DNA from: Adiantum capillus-veneris
Taxonomy: Eukaryota > Streptophyta > Polypodiopsida > Polypodiales > Pteridaceae
Direction: 5' to 3'
DNA length: 64,000 nucleotides
Assembly: GCA_014529385.2 (NCBI GenBank)
Contig: CM043962.1
Coordinates: 127,231,470 to 127,295,469, forward strand
How positions within the stretch are numbered: the stretch's first letter is position 1; every line of letters starts with the position of its first letter. The position numbers and the translations under genes are program-made. The notes below the pieces were generated by a model, which made no database searches, was not told the origin of the DNA, and saw only the letters and a program-made list of their open reading frames with translations. Of the stretch, positions 44,715 to 55,430 are shown one piece after another.

Positions 44715-45548
44715 CTAATGGTTGGGCAACTTGAGTTGATAAGCCATCTCATTGATGGGCTTCAAGATTTGGAAAGGACCATAGTATCTTTTTGCTAGTT
44801 TAGCATAATACTTTTGATGGCCCGTAGGATTTTTGCCCGTCGTTTGCCTTAATCGAGCCTTAGGAAACTTGAGTAATACCCAATCATTTTCTTTGAACAT
44901 TAAGGCTCTTCTGTGCTTATCAGCAGCAGCTTTTTGCCTTTGTTGAGAGATGGCTATAGCCTCCCTAATCATTTGAAAAGATTCTTGTAGGTCACGGCTA
45001 TACTCATCGGCGGCGAAGATCTTCCCATGTACTTTGAGTAGAAAGGGACTTTTAGGTCTTCCCTCTATGATCTCGAAAGGTGCTTTCCCCGTAGAAGTAT
45101 GGACAATATTATTGTAGGCATACTCTACTAGAGGTAAATACTTTTCCCATTGTGAGCGTTGATCTACTTCAGTAACATAAGTCTTGAGTAGATCGAGTAT
45201 CGTAAGATTGGCTATCTCACTTTGGCCATCCGTTTGTGGGTGATAAGCCGAAGAGAAATTCAATCTTATTCCTAGATTTTCAAAGAGACCTTTCCAGAAA
45301 TTACTGGTCATTCTAGGATCTCTATCTGACACGATGGATGTGGGTAATCCATGGTGCTTGAAAATCTGAGATATGAAGAGAGTTGCCATTTGATGTGCCT
45401 TAATAGTCTTTTTGACAGGAATAAAATGTGCTTGCTTGCTAAACCTGTCGACTATCGTCCATATTCCTGTATTCCCATGGATAGACTTGGGTAATCGAAA
45501 GATGAAATCCATGGATATACTCTCCCATGGTGAATTTGGAATATGCAA
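44715..45548 (-). CDS. Integrase core and C-terminal domain (chromovirus)
   Basis: The catalytic core has MDFIFRLPKS and IVDRFSKQAHFIPV, IVSDRDPRMTSNFW and SAYHPQTDGQSEIANLT, supplying the DDE triad. A C-terminal domain follows with NDWVLLKFPKARLR and KLAKRYYGPFQILKPI, the GPF module of Ty3 integrases. A nonsense codon just upstream (45549) separates it from the zinc-binding part, so full-length integrase cannot be made. Confidence 0.9.
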   Translation of the reverse strand: MHIPNSPWESISMDFIFRLPKSIHGNTGIWTIVDRFSKQAHFIPVKKTIKAHQMATLFISQIFKHHGLPTSIVSDRDPRMTSNFWKGLFENLGIRLNFSSAYHPQTDGQSEIANLTILDLLKTYVTEVDQRSQWEKYLPLVEYAYNNIVHTSTGKAPFEIIEGRPKSPFLLKVHGKIFAADEYSRDLQESFQMIREAIAISQQRQKAAADKHRRALMFKENDWVLLKFPKARLRQTTGKNPTGHQKYYAKLAKRYYGPFQILKPINEMAYQLKLPNH

Positions 45549-45551
45549 TGG

Positions 45552-45818
45552 CTAGAGTAATCCAGGTTGCTTCCCTCTATCATACTTGGTCTTTTGGCAT
45601 ACTACACATTTTGAAACATACTCTTGTATGTCCACGTTCATGGTAGGCCAATAGAAATACGTCTCTACTCCTCGAAGAGTAGGTTGAATACCTCTATGCC
45701 CTGCATATGGAGGAGCATGGGATTCATACATAACCTTCTCACGAAGGGAATGGGTAACACATAGCCTATTGCCGTGGAATGGGCAAGGTGAATGGTTCCT
45801 CTTTCTTCGCCAAAGCAA
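45552..45818 (-). pseudogene. Integrase zinc-binding domain (chromovirus)
   Basis: An H2C2 module: YESHAPPYAGHRGIQPTL with two His, then FYWPTM and CVVCQKTK with two Cys. A frameshift near 45790 and a stop after the RNase H frame separate it from pol, and another stop separates it from the integrase core. Confidence 0.85.
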
Positions 45819-45921
45819 GGGCTGACATTATGTCTCTAAAGTCAGGTTCAATAGCATACTCATCTATCATAAAGGATAGATCATTGTGAGTAGCTATAGA
45901 CACCGCATTAACTTTTGGTCA

Positions 45922-47367
45922 TCATGAAAGTGCATCGGCAACTTGATTGTGCTTACCAGCTATGTGAGCAATATGAAAATTAAATTGTGAAAGAAAATTT
46001 GCCCACCTCATTTGTTTGTCGGAAAGCTTGGTTTGTGTCATGAAATACTTGAGACTTTGGTGGTCGGTTCGTAGGATAAATGGAGTCCCCAATAGGTAGT
46101 GCTTCCATGTGTCTAGGGTATGTAGAACAGCTAAAATCTCTTTCTCATAAATGCCCAAGACTCGTTCATCACTATTGAGCCTTCGGCTCTCATATGCTAT
46201 GGCATGCCCTTCTTGAAGCAAAACCACTCCAAGGCAATCACCACAAGCATCACATTGGACCTCAAATGGCTTTGAGAGATCCGGAAGCACAAGGACTGGT
46301 TGGGAAGTAAGCTTCTCTTTGAGTTTTTCAAAAGCATTTTGCTCCTTAGCAGTCCATACAAACTTAACGTTCTTCTTTGTTAAGTCGTGTAGTGGTCCTG
46401 CTACTTGAGAGAATTTTGCTATGAAGTGTCTATAGTATGCACACATACCAATAAAGCTTCTTAGCTCATGTAGATTCCTTGGGTTAGGCCATGATTTTAT
46501 TACCTCTAACTTTGATGGATCCATACGAATACCATCGTGAGAGATAATATGACCTAGATATTGAATCTCTTGAAGGAAGAATTCACTTTTCTTTTGATTG
46601 AGAAAAAGTTTGTTCTCCCTCAAGGCTTGAAAAATCACTTGGAGATGTTGCTTATGTTCCTCCAAATACTTGGAGTAGATGATGATATCATCAAAGAACA
46701 CTCCAGTGAATTTACGATATGGTCTAAAAATTTTCTCCATGAGACGATTGAAAGTAGCTGGTGCATTAGTCAAGCCAAAAGGCATGACTAGATATTCATA
46801 AAGACCAAATGTTGTGCGAAACGCGGTCTTTAGGATATCTTCATCCACTATCCTTATTTGATGATAGCCACTCTTAAGGTCAATCCTACTGAAGTAGGTA
46901 GAGCCTTGTAGCTTATCAAACAGATCTTCTACCCGAGGCACCGAAAATCTGTTTTTGATAGTGATATGGTTTAGTGCTCGATAGTCCACACACATACGGT
47001 ATGTACCATCTTTCTTTTGCACTAAAAGGACTGGAGAACAAAAGGGAGAGGAACTAGGCCTCACCATCCCTTTGTCTACCAATTCTTGTACTTGCCTCAT
47101 AATCTCCTCTTGTTGAGCTTGTGAGACTCGATAAGGAGGTTTGTTAGGCGGTGAGCTTCCTAGAAGGAGCTCAATACGATGGTCATCATCCCCTCGTTTT
47201 GGAGGTAGGTCCATAGGGATATCATCGATGAACACATCTTGGAATCCTTTTAGAAAAGTAGACAAGTCTAACTCTTCTTGATTCCTATCATTTTCATTTG
47301 ATGAAACATTATTAGCTTTTAGAGACTCTTTGACATAAATCATGTACGCAGAAACTGAGCTCTTCAT
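45922..47367 (-). CDS. Reverse transcriptase and RNase H (chromovirus)
   Basis: 481 codons. RT: RVSQAQQEEIMRQVQELVDK, CSPVLLVQKKDGTYRMCVDY, FSRIDLKSGYHQIRIVDED, LVMPFGLTNAPATFNRLME and the catalytic FFDD box. Connection: RSFIGMCAYYRHFIAKFS. RNase H: PFEVQCDACGDCLGVVLLQ with the first Asp (and a Cys where many relatives have Ser), YEKEILAVLHTLDTWKHYLL with the Glu, LRTDHQSLKYF with the next Asp. It ends at KHNQVADALS followed by a stop where Arg is normal. The sequence is about 80-90% identical by eye to the truncated RT at 25.5-26.2 kb, so both elements belong to one family. Confidence 0.92.
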   Translation of the reverse strand: MKSSVSAYMIYVKESLKANNVSSNENDRNQEELDLSTFLKGFQDVFIDDIPMDLPPKRGDDDHRIELLLGSSPPNKPPYRVSQAQQEEIMRQVQELVDKGMVRPSSSPFCSPVLLVQKKDGTYRMCVDYRALNHITIKNRFSVPRVEDLFDKLQGSTYFSRIDLKSGYHQIRIVDEDILKTAFRTTFGLYEYLVMPFGLTNAPATFNRLMEKIFRPYRKFTGVFFDDIIIYSKYLEEHKQHLQVIFQALRENKLFLNQKKSEFFLQEIQYLGHIISHDGIRMDPSKLEVIKSWPNPRNLHELRSFIGMCAYYRHFIAKFSQVAGPLHDLTKKNVKFVWTAKEQNAFEKLKEKLTSQPVLVLPDLSKPFEVQCDACGDCLGVVLLQEGHAIAYESRRLNSDERVLGIYEKEILAVLHTLDTWKHYLLGTPFILRTDHQSLKYFMTQTKLSDKQMRWANFLSQFNFHIAHIAGKHNQVADALS

Positions 47368-47723
47368 TGATTTATTAAAAGAAAGAGGATTTTCAAGTGG
47401 AATAGTGCTCTTTGGATTCCTCCTCTCGAAAGGGAGAGTCTTCTTTTGGGCGTCTCTTCAAGAGGCCTCCTAAGCTCTCTCTCCTCTTGGAGAGGAAGGG
47501 AATTAATTCCATAAGCACGAAGTTGTTGAGTAACTTTGGCTTGCAAAGCAGGGTTGCCCATAGCTTGCTGCAACCTAGTGACGAGATAATTCACAAACAC
47601 GGGAGCATCATCATTAGCACCTTCATGTGCAAAATCAAGGCTATCAATGTTCATTCTACTCTCTTGATTATTGTCAGCCATGTTAACAAACTTTATGTAT
47701 GTACTTAATGTATGCTTTGGCAA
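47364..47723 (-). pseudogene. Gag N-terminal remnant fused near pol
   Basis: A 119-codon frame homologous to the gag start of the 28.2 kb element (SLDFAHEGANDDAPVFVNYL, LQQAMGN, EETPKRRLSLSRGG). It runs into pol after about 100 codons. Compared with that element, some 1.3 kb holding the gag core, zinc knuckle and protease are absent. The two frames overlap by 4 bp, so the junction is a clean internal deletion. Confidence 0.85.
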
Positions 47724-48082
47724 TTCAAAACCTTAGTTGAAACTCCTCTTAGCCTTTGAAAATCGGCTCTTAAGTATCTACACCCACGGCTCGAAGTGGT
47801 TAATTATAGAGAGTAGGGGAGTAGGTCTAACATAGCAGAGTTGTCGAGGGCTAGCTCCTTTCGGACTTCTTATGGCTCAATAATGGTAAACCCGTAGGCA
47901 AGTCTAAAAAGACTCCATTATTAAGTCCACAGCTCCCAAGGTGTGCACCATCCCCCACATAGTGGGCTTAACAAAACCGATATTAGATCCCAGTTCCACT
48001 TACTCTATTATAATTAACAACATCAACCATTTATAGGCTACTTAAGGACCTCTCTTCTTAAGAAAGAAAAGAGAAACCAAAT

Positions 48083-48094
48083 GCTCTGATACCA
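48083..48094 (-). promoter_or_regulatory. Primer binding site for initiator tRNA-Met
   Basis: Minus-strand TGGTATCAGAGC, 1 nt inside the 5' LTR edge at 48096, identical to that of the 28.5 kb element. Confidence 0.92.
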
Positions 48095-48095
48095 A

Positions 48096-49118
48096 TGTAA
48101 TGAAATTTGCCTATTCAATTTGAGAGTAGCGGAATTTAATGAGATTACTTTCAAGAAATGATTTTGTGAGCATAGCGGGTTGACATAATTGAAGATAGCA
48201 ACATAATCATAGCAATTAGTTAACTTGGCATAGACAATACTTTTGCAAGAGAGAGAATTTAGAGAACATGACAACAGTTGAGGACCGGATTTATGTGGAG
48301 CCGGTCCCCCCTCCAATAGGCATTTGTATTATGATTTCTCCCCATACAGAGAGACTTGTTACAATACATTATTTGTGTTCCTTGTGACCTAGGTGAAGCA
48401 ATGAATATGGAAAGCTTCATGCATCACCATCATAGCATAACCTAAACTTGAAGAAAGCTTTAACTATACTAAGCCTCAGTCCCAAGAACTCAAACACCTT
48501 TGAAGGTGGAGAGAGCTAGCACGGAATGAGGGTAGGGAAGAGGAAGAAGAAACATTTCATACGAGAAAGAGCTAGTTCCTCACTTATCATAACTCTTGTG
48601 CTAGCATACATAATAGCATAGTAATGAAGAATAAATAGATGGCAAGCTCAAGCATTGAAGCATGGCTCTTGGATGGATTTGCACTCCATAGCCAAGAGTG
48701 TTGGTGTAGGCTCTCAACCTCTACTTGCTTGGAGAAAGAGAGGGAGCTCTTGCACTTTGCATAGTATACAATGAGAGTGTTTGTGAGTGTGTGTGGGTGA
48801 GTATACCCCTAAGCACCCCCCTAGATTGCTTGGGTCGACCCCCCCTTGTAGCTCATGCTTGAAGCTCATTGGACCCCTCCAGGCCTAGCCAATCACAAGC
48901 AGGAGCCAGTACAAGGAATAGGGATAGCCTTGGGACAAGTGTCCCCCTTTCCCCTTTGAGAGAGAGGACTTGATAAATGCAAAATCAATTAATTAAATAT
49001 CCTTTATTATCATTGGACCCCTTGGGTGGCCAACCAATAGGTTTCAGGCACACCATGAGGGCAACATGAGGAGGAACTTGACAAGTGTGCTTGCTGCCTC
49101 TTCAAGCTGGGGCTTCCC

Positions 49119-49165
<47 letters not shown>

Positions 49166-49732
49166 CTCTCTCATCCCCCCCCCCCCCCCCCCCCCCTTGT
49201 AGGCTCGCCCCCCTCCTTGTAGGGATCTTTTTGACTTTGGATGAGCAAGCCCCTTAGTCATCAAGCATGACTAAACACTTGAAGTAGGGGATGTTCCCAC
49301 AAGCATCTCAGGCAAGCTTTTCAAGGCACTTCAAGCACCTTAATCATGCACCAAGTCAAGCACCTCAAGCATGAAGCCAGTCAAGCACCTCAAGCATCTT
49401 AATCAAGCACCTCAAGCACGACAAGCACCTCGAGTTTGGGCCGGGTTCCCACCTCAAGCTTAGCCCTAGCTTACCTAAGGTCAAAGGAGTTTTACACACA
49501 TTATTGGAGGTCTTCAACGAAGCTAACCCTAAGATCTTATGCTCCATTGGTTAGCCTTGCTCTTGATAGACCATCTCCCATTTGGGCCCCTTTACTATTG
49601 GCCCCGTGTTGAGATAGATCTATAAGCACATATCTATATCTTAACACTTGTTCCCGTTTATTCTCCCACATTAAGTGATCAATTTAATATGAGAAAATCA
49701 TTTGGGTTGGTTAGATATTAGATTTTATGACA
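48096..49732 (-). mobile_element. 5' LTR of the chromovirus
   Basis: A 1,637-bp LTR near-identical to 42415-44073. It differs by scattered substitutions and the length of the (TG)n and C tracts (49120-49197). The hairpin arms are at 48282-48288 and 48301-48307 and the minisatellite at about 49320-49430. Its outer edge supplies the new stop codon of the dirigent relic. Confidence 0.93.
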
Positions 49733-50316
49733 GAAAGGGTCCATGTGGCAGGGGCCGCATGGTCGATGGTGACGAGGCGGTTAGAGGCCAAGCCTCGGGC
49801 ACCCAAGAAATCGCCCGTGCCACCCACCACCGTGAGGTAGAGCGGGTCGGCCTCGCGAATCTGGCCCAGGATGGAGATGGTGCCCTTGTAGTCACCCTCG
49901 GTGATGTTGGCCGTGAAGATGTGGAAGAGTGTGTAGCCCACTTTGCTGTCCAGCTGCCACAGGCTTTGAGCCACGCCGATCTACTGCGAGGTGTTGGCGG
50001 GGCCCTCCGTGATGGGGTCTTCGAAGGTGGAGGTGGTGCCGAAGGAGTAGGGATTGGGCCACGTCACGTTGGGAGACAGGCCATAGACAGAGTTGAAGTA
50101 GTCCTTGTTGTCCGCGACGGGGTTGTAGATGGTGTTGTGAAGGTAGAAGGTGAAGGTGATGGGCCCGCACAGAGTGGTGGCCCTCTGCCTGCAGGCATGA
50201 TATGCATCATCGGTATAAGTTGAAGGAGCGGGGGCATGCGCTGCTGTGCAGCTAATTGGCAATAGCACCACCATGATGCCAATGAGAGCAGCAGCTACCA
50301 CGTCAGAGCCGGCCAT
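49711..50316 (-). pseudogene. Dirigent-family gene relic interrupted by the chromovirus
   Basis: Dirigent proteins act in the apoplast and steer phenoxy-radical coupling in lignan or related synthesis. Minus-strand coding starts at 50316 (MAGSDVVAAALIG, a hydrophobic signal peptide ending near SCTAAHA). An upstream in-frame ATG at 50364 is less likely. Family blocks follow: ITFTFYLHNTIYNP, STFEDPITEGP, VAQSLWQL, LFHIFTANITEGDYKGTISI and VVGGTGDFLGARG. Two lesions: an in-frame TAG at 49981-49983 after NTSQ, and the retrotransposon at 49732. The frame now ends in LTR-coded VIKSNI; before insertion it ended FNLDLYY. The gene is clearly GC-richer than its surroundings. The empty-site flank continues at 42414 downward. 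Without the TAG, only the last strand of the beta-barrel would be altered. Confidence 0.85.
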
Positions 50317-50340
50317 CAGTATATAAGCTAGGCAGGGACT

Positions 50341-50356
50341 TGAATATTTAAATAGG
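50341..50356 (-). promoter_or_regulatory. Possible TATA element of the dirigent gene
   Basis: TATTTAAATA lies about 30-40 bp upstream of the preferred ATG. That is close for a TATA box, so the true promoter may lie further away in 50365-50775. Confidence 0.3.
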
Positions 50357-50364
50357 CAATTCAC

Positions 50365-50775
50365 TCATAGGATCATCAATATATGCATCTCCTTAAATAA
50401 GCGAGCAGGCCGAGCGCAAGCGCTGATCTGGTCTTGCCTGTGGAGAGTCGATCGAGTTATAAGTTGACTGACTTTTATGGTGGCATGACAGTTACCTAGG
50501 AACCGGCGCTGCAGTGCCCAGCTTAGCTTTACGTGGAAGCCTAGGATTGCACTGTTGCAGGATTACGTGTAACCGTAAGTACATAGAATTGAGACCCTTG
50601 CGTTTTGAACTTTGAAAAACAGAATTCAATCATTTTTTTTGAAATGCAATTATGAAAGACTCAAGGGGACCGCCGTGGGAAGAACACACACACACACACA
50701 TTGACTTTCTTGCGCTCCCCACAAGGGAGCCAAAACACTCACAAGTAAACGAGCATAACCTCATCTCCAACAGTT
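50365..50775. other. Dirigent upstream region, no other gene
   Basis: Non-coding. An (AC)n tract lies at 50687-50700. The stretch from about 50780 downward reads on the minus strand as TGTTGGAGATGAGG..., which looks like an LTR start; unproven. Confidence 0.4.
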
Positions 50776-50913
50776 CTTCCTTGAAAGAAAAAGCAGACTT
50801 TTATGAAACATTGTAGTGTGAAAACCTCAAAGAAAAACTTCGCCAACACAATTTGGTTTTTTTGGTTCACAAAAATGAGCTTTGTGCGGATTATGACTGC
50901 CCACACTTTGAGC
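50776..50913. repeat. Dispersed repeat, second copy at 8.5 kb
   Basis: Matches 8505-8636 at about 90% by eye. Here it is not part of a long reading frame. Confidence 0.75.
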
Positions 50914-53095
50914 AAACGGCAAAAAAGTTTTCAAGACTTCTAGACATTTCAAATGCAAAAGCCCAAGTGGGAATGCAAGAATTCAAGGCTCTAGCATAAA
51001 TTTTCAAGATGGAGACCTCCCCTTGATCATATATTCACAATATCATTCAAAGCTCCAAAAAACCTCTAAAACCGTCAGCATTGTCGTGGATTTCCAAAGG
51101 AAACTAGAAAGAGGATAAATTGTGTGAACGGCAATAACGGTAGCAATATGCGTGGTAATAGACACTGATATATATCGGCATCTATTATCACGTAAATTAT
51201 CGCTAATATTACTGTTCTTATTGCTGCTACACGGCTTAAAGATGTTCATTTGGGCTGCCCAATTTTGGATAGCTTGAATGAGCATCTTTATTTTGGACCT
51301 GTATAAAACATGTCAAATATCAAATGCACTTTGAGAAGTGTAAAAACAAGTGATAAAATCACGAGGCCTGCCCATACATTCAAGGGTAACTTTCATGAAA
51401 TATATCTAAACACTATTCAAAAATCTACATGTTTATTTTAATTGTATAGTACTATTTTAATTGTATAATACGGAGAAATCACAAGTTTGCCTACATTAAG
51501 ATTTTAACAGAAGTTTGTATCAAGTGATACACATGGAAAGCCATGAAACTTTGTTATCCTTGTAGTTCATTGTGTTAAATCGTGTACACTAAATTTGCAC
51601 TAGATCCTTACAACAACAATAGTAGTGTTGAAACTAAAGATGGTGCCCACATTTTCCTTGACCAAGTTAGACTACTGCTACATAGCAAAAAATCCATCAT
51701 TATATTAAACATCACAAATACTAATTTATCCTCAAGAGGACCTCTTGAAAAGAGGAGAAGATAGAGCCAAAAAAGAACCTCAAAGAGAAATTGGGATCCA
51801 ATGTTCACGTAGAGAGAGTGAGACAGCACAGATTCTTTTTTTTTTCAATGGCCACGTAGCACATATTTGTCTTCTGTTGTGCTCTAGATGACAAAGTTAG
51901 GTTACAAAGCAAATTAGCCACCGAATGCGTATTAATGGGTGACAAGGTCCTTATTTACTCTCTCTCTCTCTCATCTATCAAAGACACTACATATTTGGTC
52001 ATGCTTCTAGGTAACTTGATTTGAAGGGTGACCTTTGTTGAACACATTCCCTTTCCTCTTCGTCCCTTCATGCATAAGGCATGTAAAACGCCAATGATCA
52101 TGTATTGGCTTAGACAACAAATTGATCTAGGCTCCTTGAGGAGAGTTCTATGATTTAGATTGGCATAAGAACAAGTGTATGGTGCTTGTTAGTAGAGTCA
52201 AGGTTAATACAATAGAGCTTCAATACTCTCACTTCACTCCCTCTTCTACCAATGGTCATAATTTGTTAATACTTTCATTCTTTGGCTTACAAGTTACCAT
52301 ACATGATATGCTTGTATATGGCCGGTCTCTTGCAGCCACCAGATGTACACAACATGGATACTCACATGTTCTCAAATTATGAGTAAACTCCTAGATTGTA
52401 GATACACCTCCTAGATTGTAGATACACCTCTTAGAACTCCTCCAAGAACTCTAGATGCAAATGAGAATGCTATAATAAGGGCTAGGAAACTAGCTTGCCT
52501 TAGGCAAATTCAGACCCTCCTTTTGGAAGGCGAGAACAATGAACTGCATCCATCAGACTTTTCAAGAGAAACTCGAAAGAAACGAGAGATTCAAATCCCA
52601 AATCCAACTTCATATCAAGATCAGCCCACACATCTAGCCAAGCCTGGGTGATGCCAATCATAGAGAGGTCGAGCTTAGTGGCACGGGTGGGGTCCAGAAG
52701 TCACTCCCATAGCCCATTGCCCATGATGATGGCCCACACTTTGGTATTCTAGACATAGCTGCCACCATCTAAGAACTAGCTGGTAAACCCATATGCCACA
52801 ATTCTCCTCAATAAACTGAGCACAGATCCGAGGATCGCACATATCAACCAGATCAAGTCGATGTTGAAGGCATCGTAAAAAACGCTAGCTGATGAGGCTG
52901 TCCTCCACCAAGAAGCAAAATTGCTATGCTATTGAAAGCAGTTTTCAACATGCTCATTTGTCCACTAACTCTATCAAAGCGATGCAAAAGGTGGAGGAGA
53001 ATGGGGATTCATAGATCTCAACCTATAGGGGGCACAAAGAATGGTAAGCTAAACTTGCACAAAATAGTAGCTAAAGAGGGGAAAATAATACCCTG
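50914..53095. other. No gene recognised
   Basis: AT-rich, short frames only. A 20-bp unit TCCTAGATTGTAGATACACC is tandemly repeated at about 52389-52430. A (CT)n tract lies near 51960. Confidence 0.45.
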
Positions 53096-53101
53096 ATGTG
53101 G

Positions 53102-53151
<50 letters not shown>
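53102..53151. repeat. (AG)n microsatellite
   Basis: About 24 uninterrupted units. Confidence 0.95.
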
Positions 53152-53153
<2 letters not shown>

Positions 53154-53867
53154 TCGTGACCTATCTATGGCAAGAACAACCAGGAAAAACACGAGGCATC
53201 GTCCAATTGATGAGCTATGCAAGACAACGGACACGAGCTACAGTAGTGCTAGATCATGAAGCCAACGAAGCTTCAATTTTTGTTTTTGACCTATATAAAA
53301 CATATCAAATATCAACTGCACTTTGAAAAGTGTAAAAAAAATGTATTGATAAACTTTGAAATTACATGTCACACCTAACTTGCATAATTTGAAGCACAAA
53401 AGAACAATGCTTAAGTTTAATTACAAATAAAGCGAAAATTCCAAATGAGTGTTGTGTGAAAATCATGAGGGTTTGTTGTGCCATATATTGAAGTTGTTAA
53501 AGAGGACTATAAAAAAAATCTATCAATTTAAGTCCTCATTTTCCTCGTCGAGAGGTACATAAGTTTGACCACTGTGATTCTACAATAGCCAAAACCAAAT
53601 TAGATAAATCAATAACAAAGAATGATCAATACAGTATGCATTAACTACACTATGCATCAATACAATATGGAGCTCTTCTTCAAAGCAACCTTCAGTAGCA
53701 GAAGCACCCTCGTAATACTCACAACAAAAACGATGTCTCCACTTGCACCCATAACTCTTAAGGACAACAATAAAAGAAAATAGGTGAAGGTGGATGTGAG
53801 AATGTGAGAGAGGTTATAACTGCCATTATTACCTCTAGCATTATCGTGCAATGCCATTGTGAGTATT
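53152..53867. other. No gene recognised
   Basis: AT-rich with short frames only; no family similarity seen. Confidence 0.4.
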
Positions 53868-54039
53868 AACTTCCAAGAAATCCATAAACCATTTTGGATT
53901 TCCTAGAAGTTATCACGCAATTTCATTGAGTAGTAACTTCCAAGAAATCCATAAAGCATTATGGATTTCCTAGAAGTTATCACACAATTTCATTGAGTAG
54001 TAAATTCCAAGAAATCCATAAAGCATTATGGATTTCTTG
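53868..54039. repeat. 67-bp tandem repeat with internal hairpin
   Basis: Two and a half units of 67 bp (starts 53868, 53935, 54002). Each contains AAGAAATCCATAA and TTATGGATTTC, which pair as a stem around AGCA. It ends exactly where the LTR at 54042 begins. Confidence 0.85.
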
Positions 54040-54788
54040 CTTGTAATGTAAATGGCCTATGAACTTTGAGAATTGCGGAATTAAGAGAATTAGAGTGAGC
54101 ATTTTTGTGAGATTACTTTGGGAATATGGAGGGTGAACTTATTTGATGGTAGCAACATAAACTTAGTACGTCATTAACTTGGCATGAATAATACTTTTGC
54201 AAGAGAGAGAGTTTTAGAGAACATGACAATAGATGAGGACCGGATTTACTTGGAGCCGGGGCCCCCTACAAAAGGTGTTTGTATTATAGATTCTCCCGTC
54301 AAGAGAGACTTTGTTACAATACAATCTTTGTGTTACTTGTGACCCTGGTAATGCTATGAAGATGGAAATCTTCATGCATCAAGAGCTTAACATAAACTTT
54401 GAAAAAAGCATTAATTATCCCAAGTCTCAGGAGTCAGTCCCAAGGCCTCAAACACCTTCGAAGGTGGAGAGAGCTAGCGGACAATGAGGGTAGGGAAGAT
54501 GAAGAAGAAACATTCTATAGGAGAAAGAAATAATTCCTCACTTATCATCATTCTTCTTGCTTAGCGTAACATAATAGCTTAGTAATGAAGATGAAGAAGA
54601 TGGAAAGCTTAAGCATTGAAGCATGGCTCTTGGTTGGATTTGCATTCCATAGCCAAGAGTGTTGGTGTAGGCTCTCCACTTCTCAACAAGCTTGGAGAAG
54701 GAGATGGAGCTCTTGCATTTTGCACTCCACACAATGAGAGAATGTGTGTGTGTGTAGGAGAGTATACCCCCCCTCTCATGCTTGGTCC

Positions 54789-54828
<40 letters not shown>

Positions 54829-55064
54829 TTTATTATTTCCTTTGGACATGTGTCCTCTTTTTCCTCTTTGAAATAAATAGCTTAATTATTTATTTTTATG
54901 TATCTAAATTCTCATTGGACCCCTTTAAAATCTATCCAATAGTATTCAGACACATCATGAGCCACGGGACTATTTGACACCACTTTGTCAGGTGGGATCG
55001 GCGGTCCAGGATCTCTGAAAGATGTGGACCGTTCGTTTATTCCCAAGAATAAAAATATTCCAAC

Positions 55065-55140
55065 CGGTTGGCTCCCACAATTTGAACCCACCACCTCCCA
55101 CACTAGAGACGTCGGCTCTCCCATTAAGCTATCGCGCGCC
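55065..55140 (-). other. tRNA-like segment inside the Mutator-like element
   Basis: Minus strand: GGCGCGCGATAGCTTAATGG contains an A-box-like TAGCTTAATGG, and GGTTCAAATTG about 32 bp later resembles a B box. Arm pairing is imperfect, so a functional tRNA is unlikely. It could be a SINE head or a captured tRNA pseudogene. Confidence 0.5.
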
Positions 55141-55204
55141 ACTTGAAAAGAGGGTGAGAATATAGTGTGATATGACAAAAGTGACGGGATGCGGATCATA
55201 CATT

Positions 55205-55430
55205 GTTCACTTGAAGATCACTTTGGAATGGTTGGGGTCACACGATGATCTCTTGGAGATCACTTTAGAATGGTTGGGGTCACACGATGATCACTTTGGA
55301 ATAGGTAGATTCCTAGGGTGATCACATCTCAATTGGGAATCACACGGGGATTACTTGGCGATCACTTGATGTTCACATTGAGTTTCCTTGGGGTTCACTT
55401 TGATTGTGATCACATGATGATTACTTGGGG
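55205..55430. repeat. Degenerate GATCACTT repeats inside the Mutator-like element
   Basis: Repeated units around GATCACTT(T/G)GG and GGTTGGGGTCACACGATGAT occupy much of the element's interior and explain its size. Confidence 0.7.

Larger units (their letters stand above)
42410..49737 (-). mobile_element. Young chromovirus insertion with GAAAG target duplication
   Basis: A structurally complete LTR retrotransposon, 42415-49732, flanked by GAAAG at 42410-42414 and GAAAG at 49733-49737. LTRs: 42415-44073 and 48096-49732, both TGTAAT...ATGACA, about 98% identical by eye outside microsatellites. The initiator-Met primer site and polypurine tract are both present. Internal genes are a gag start fused to pol, RT, RNase H, integrase and chromodomain. 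Most of gag, the zinc knuckle and protease are deleted, so it needs helper proteins to move. High LTR similarity and the perfect target duplication show a comparatively recent insertion. Confidence 0.95.

Noticed and set aside
49702-50223. A 173-codon plus-strand frame in the GC-rich block
   Set aside because: Antisense of the dirigent relic, whose family blocks and signal peptide are on the minus strand.
55065-55140. A functional tRNA gene
   Set aside because: Acceptor and T arms do not pair properly; kept only as a tRNA-like segment.
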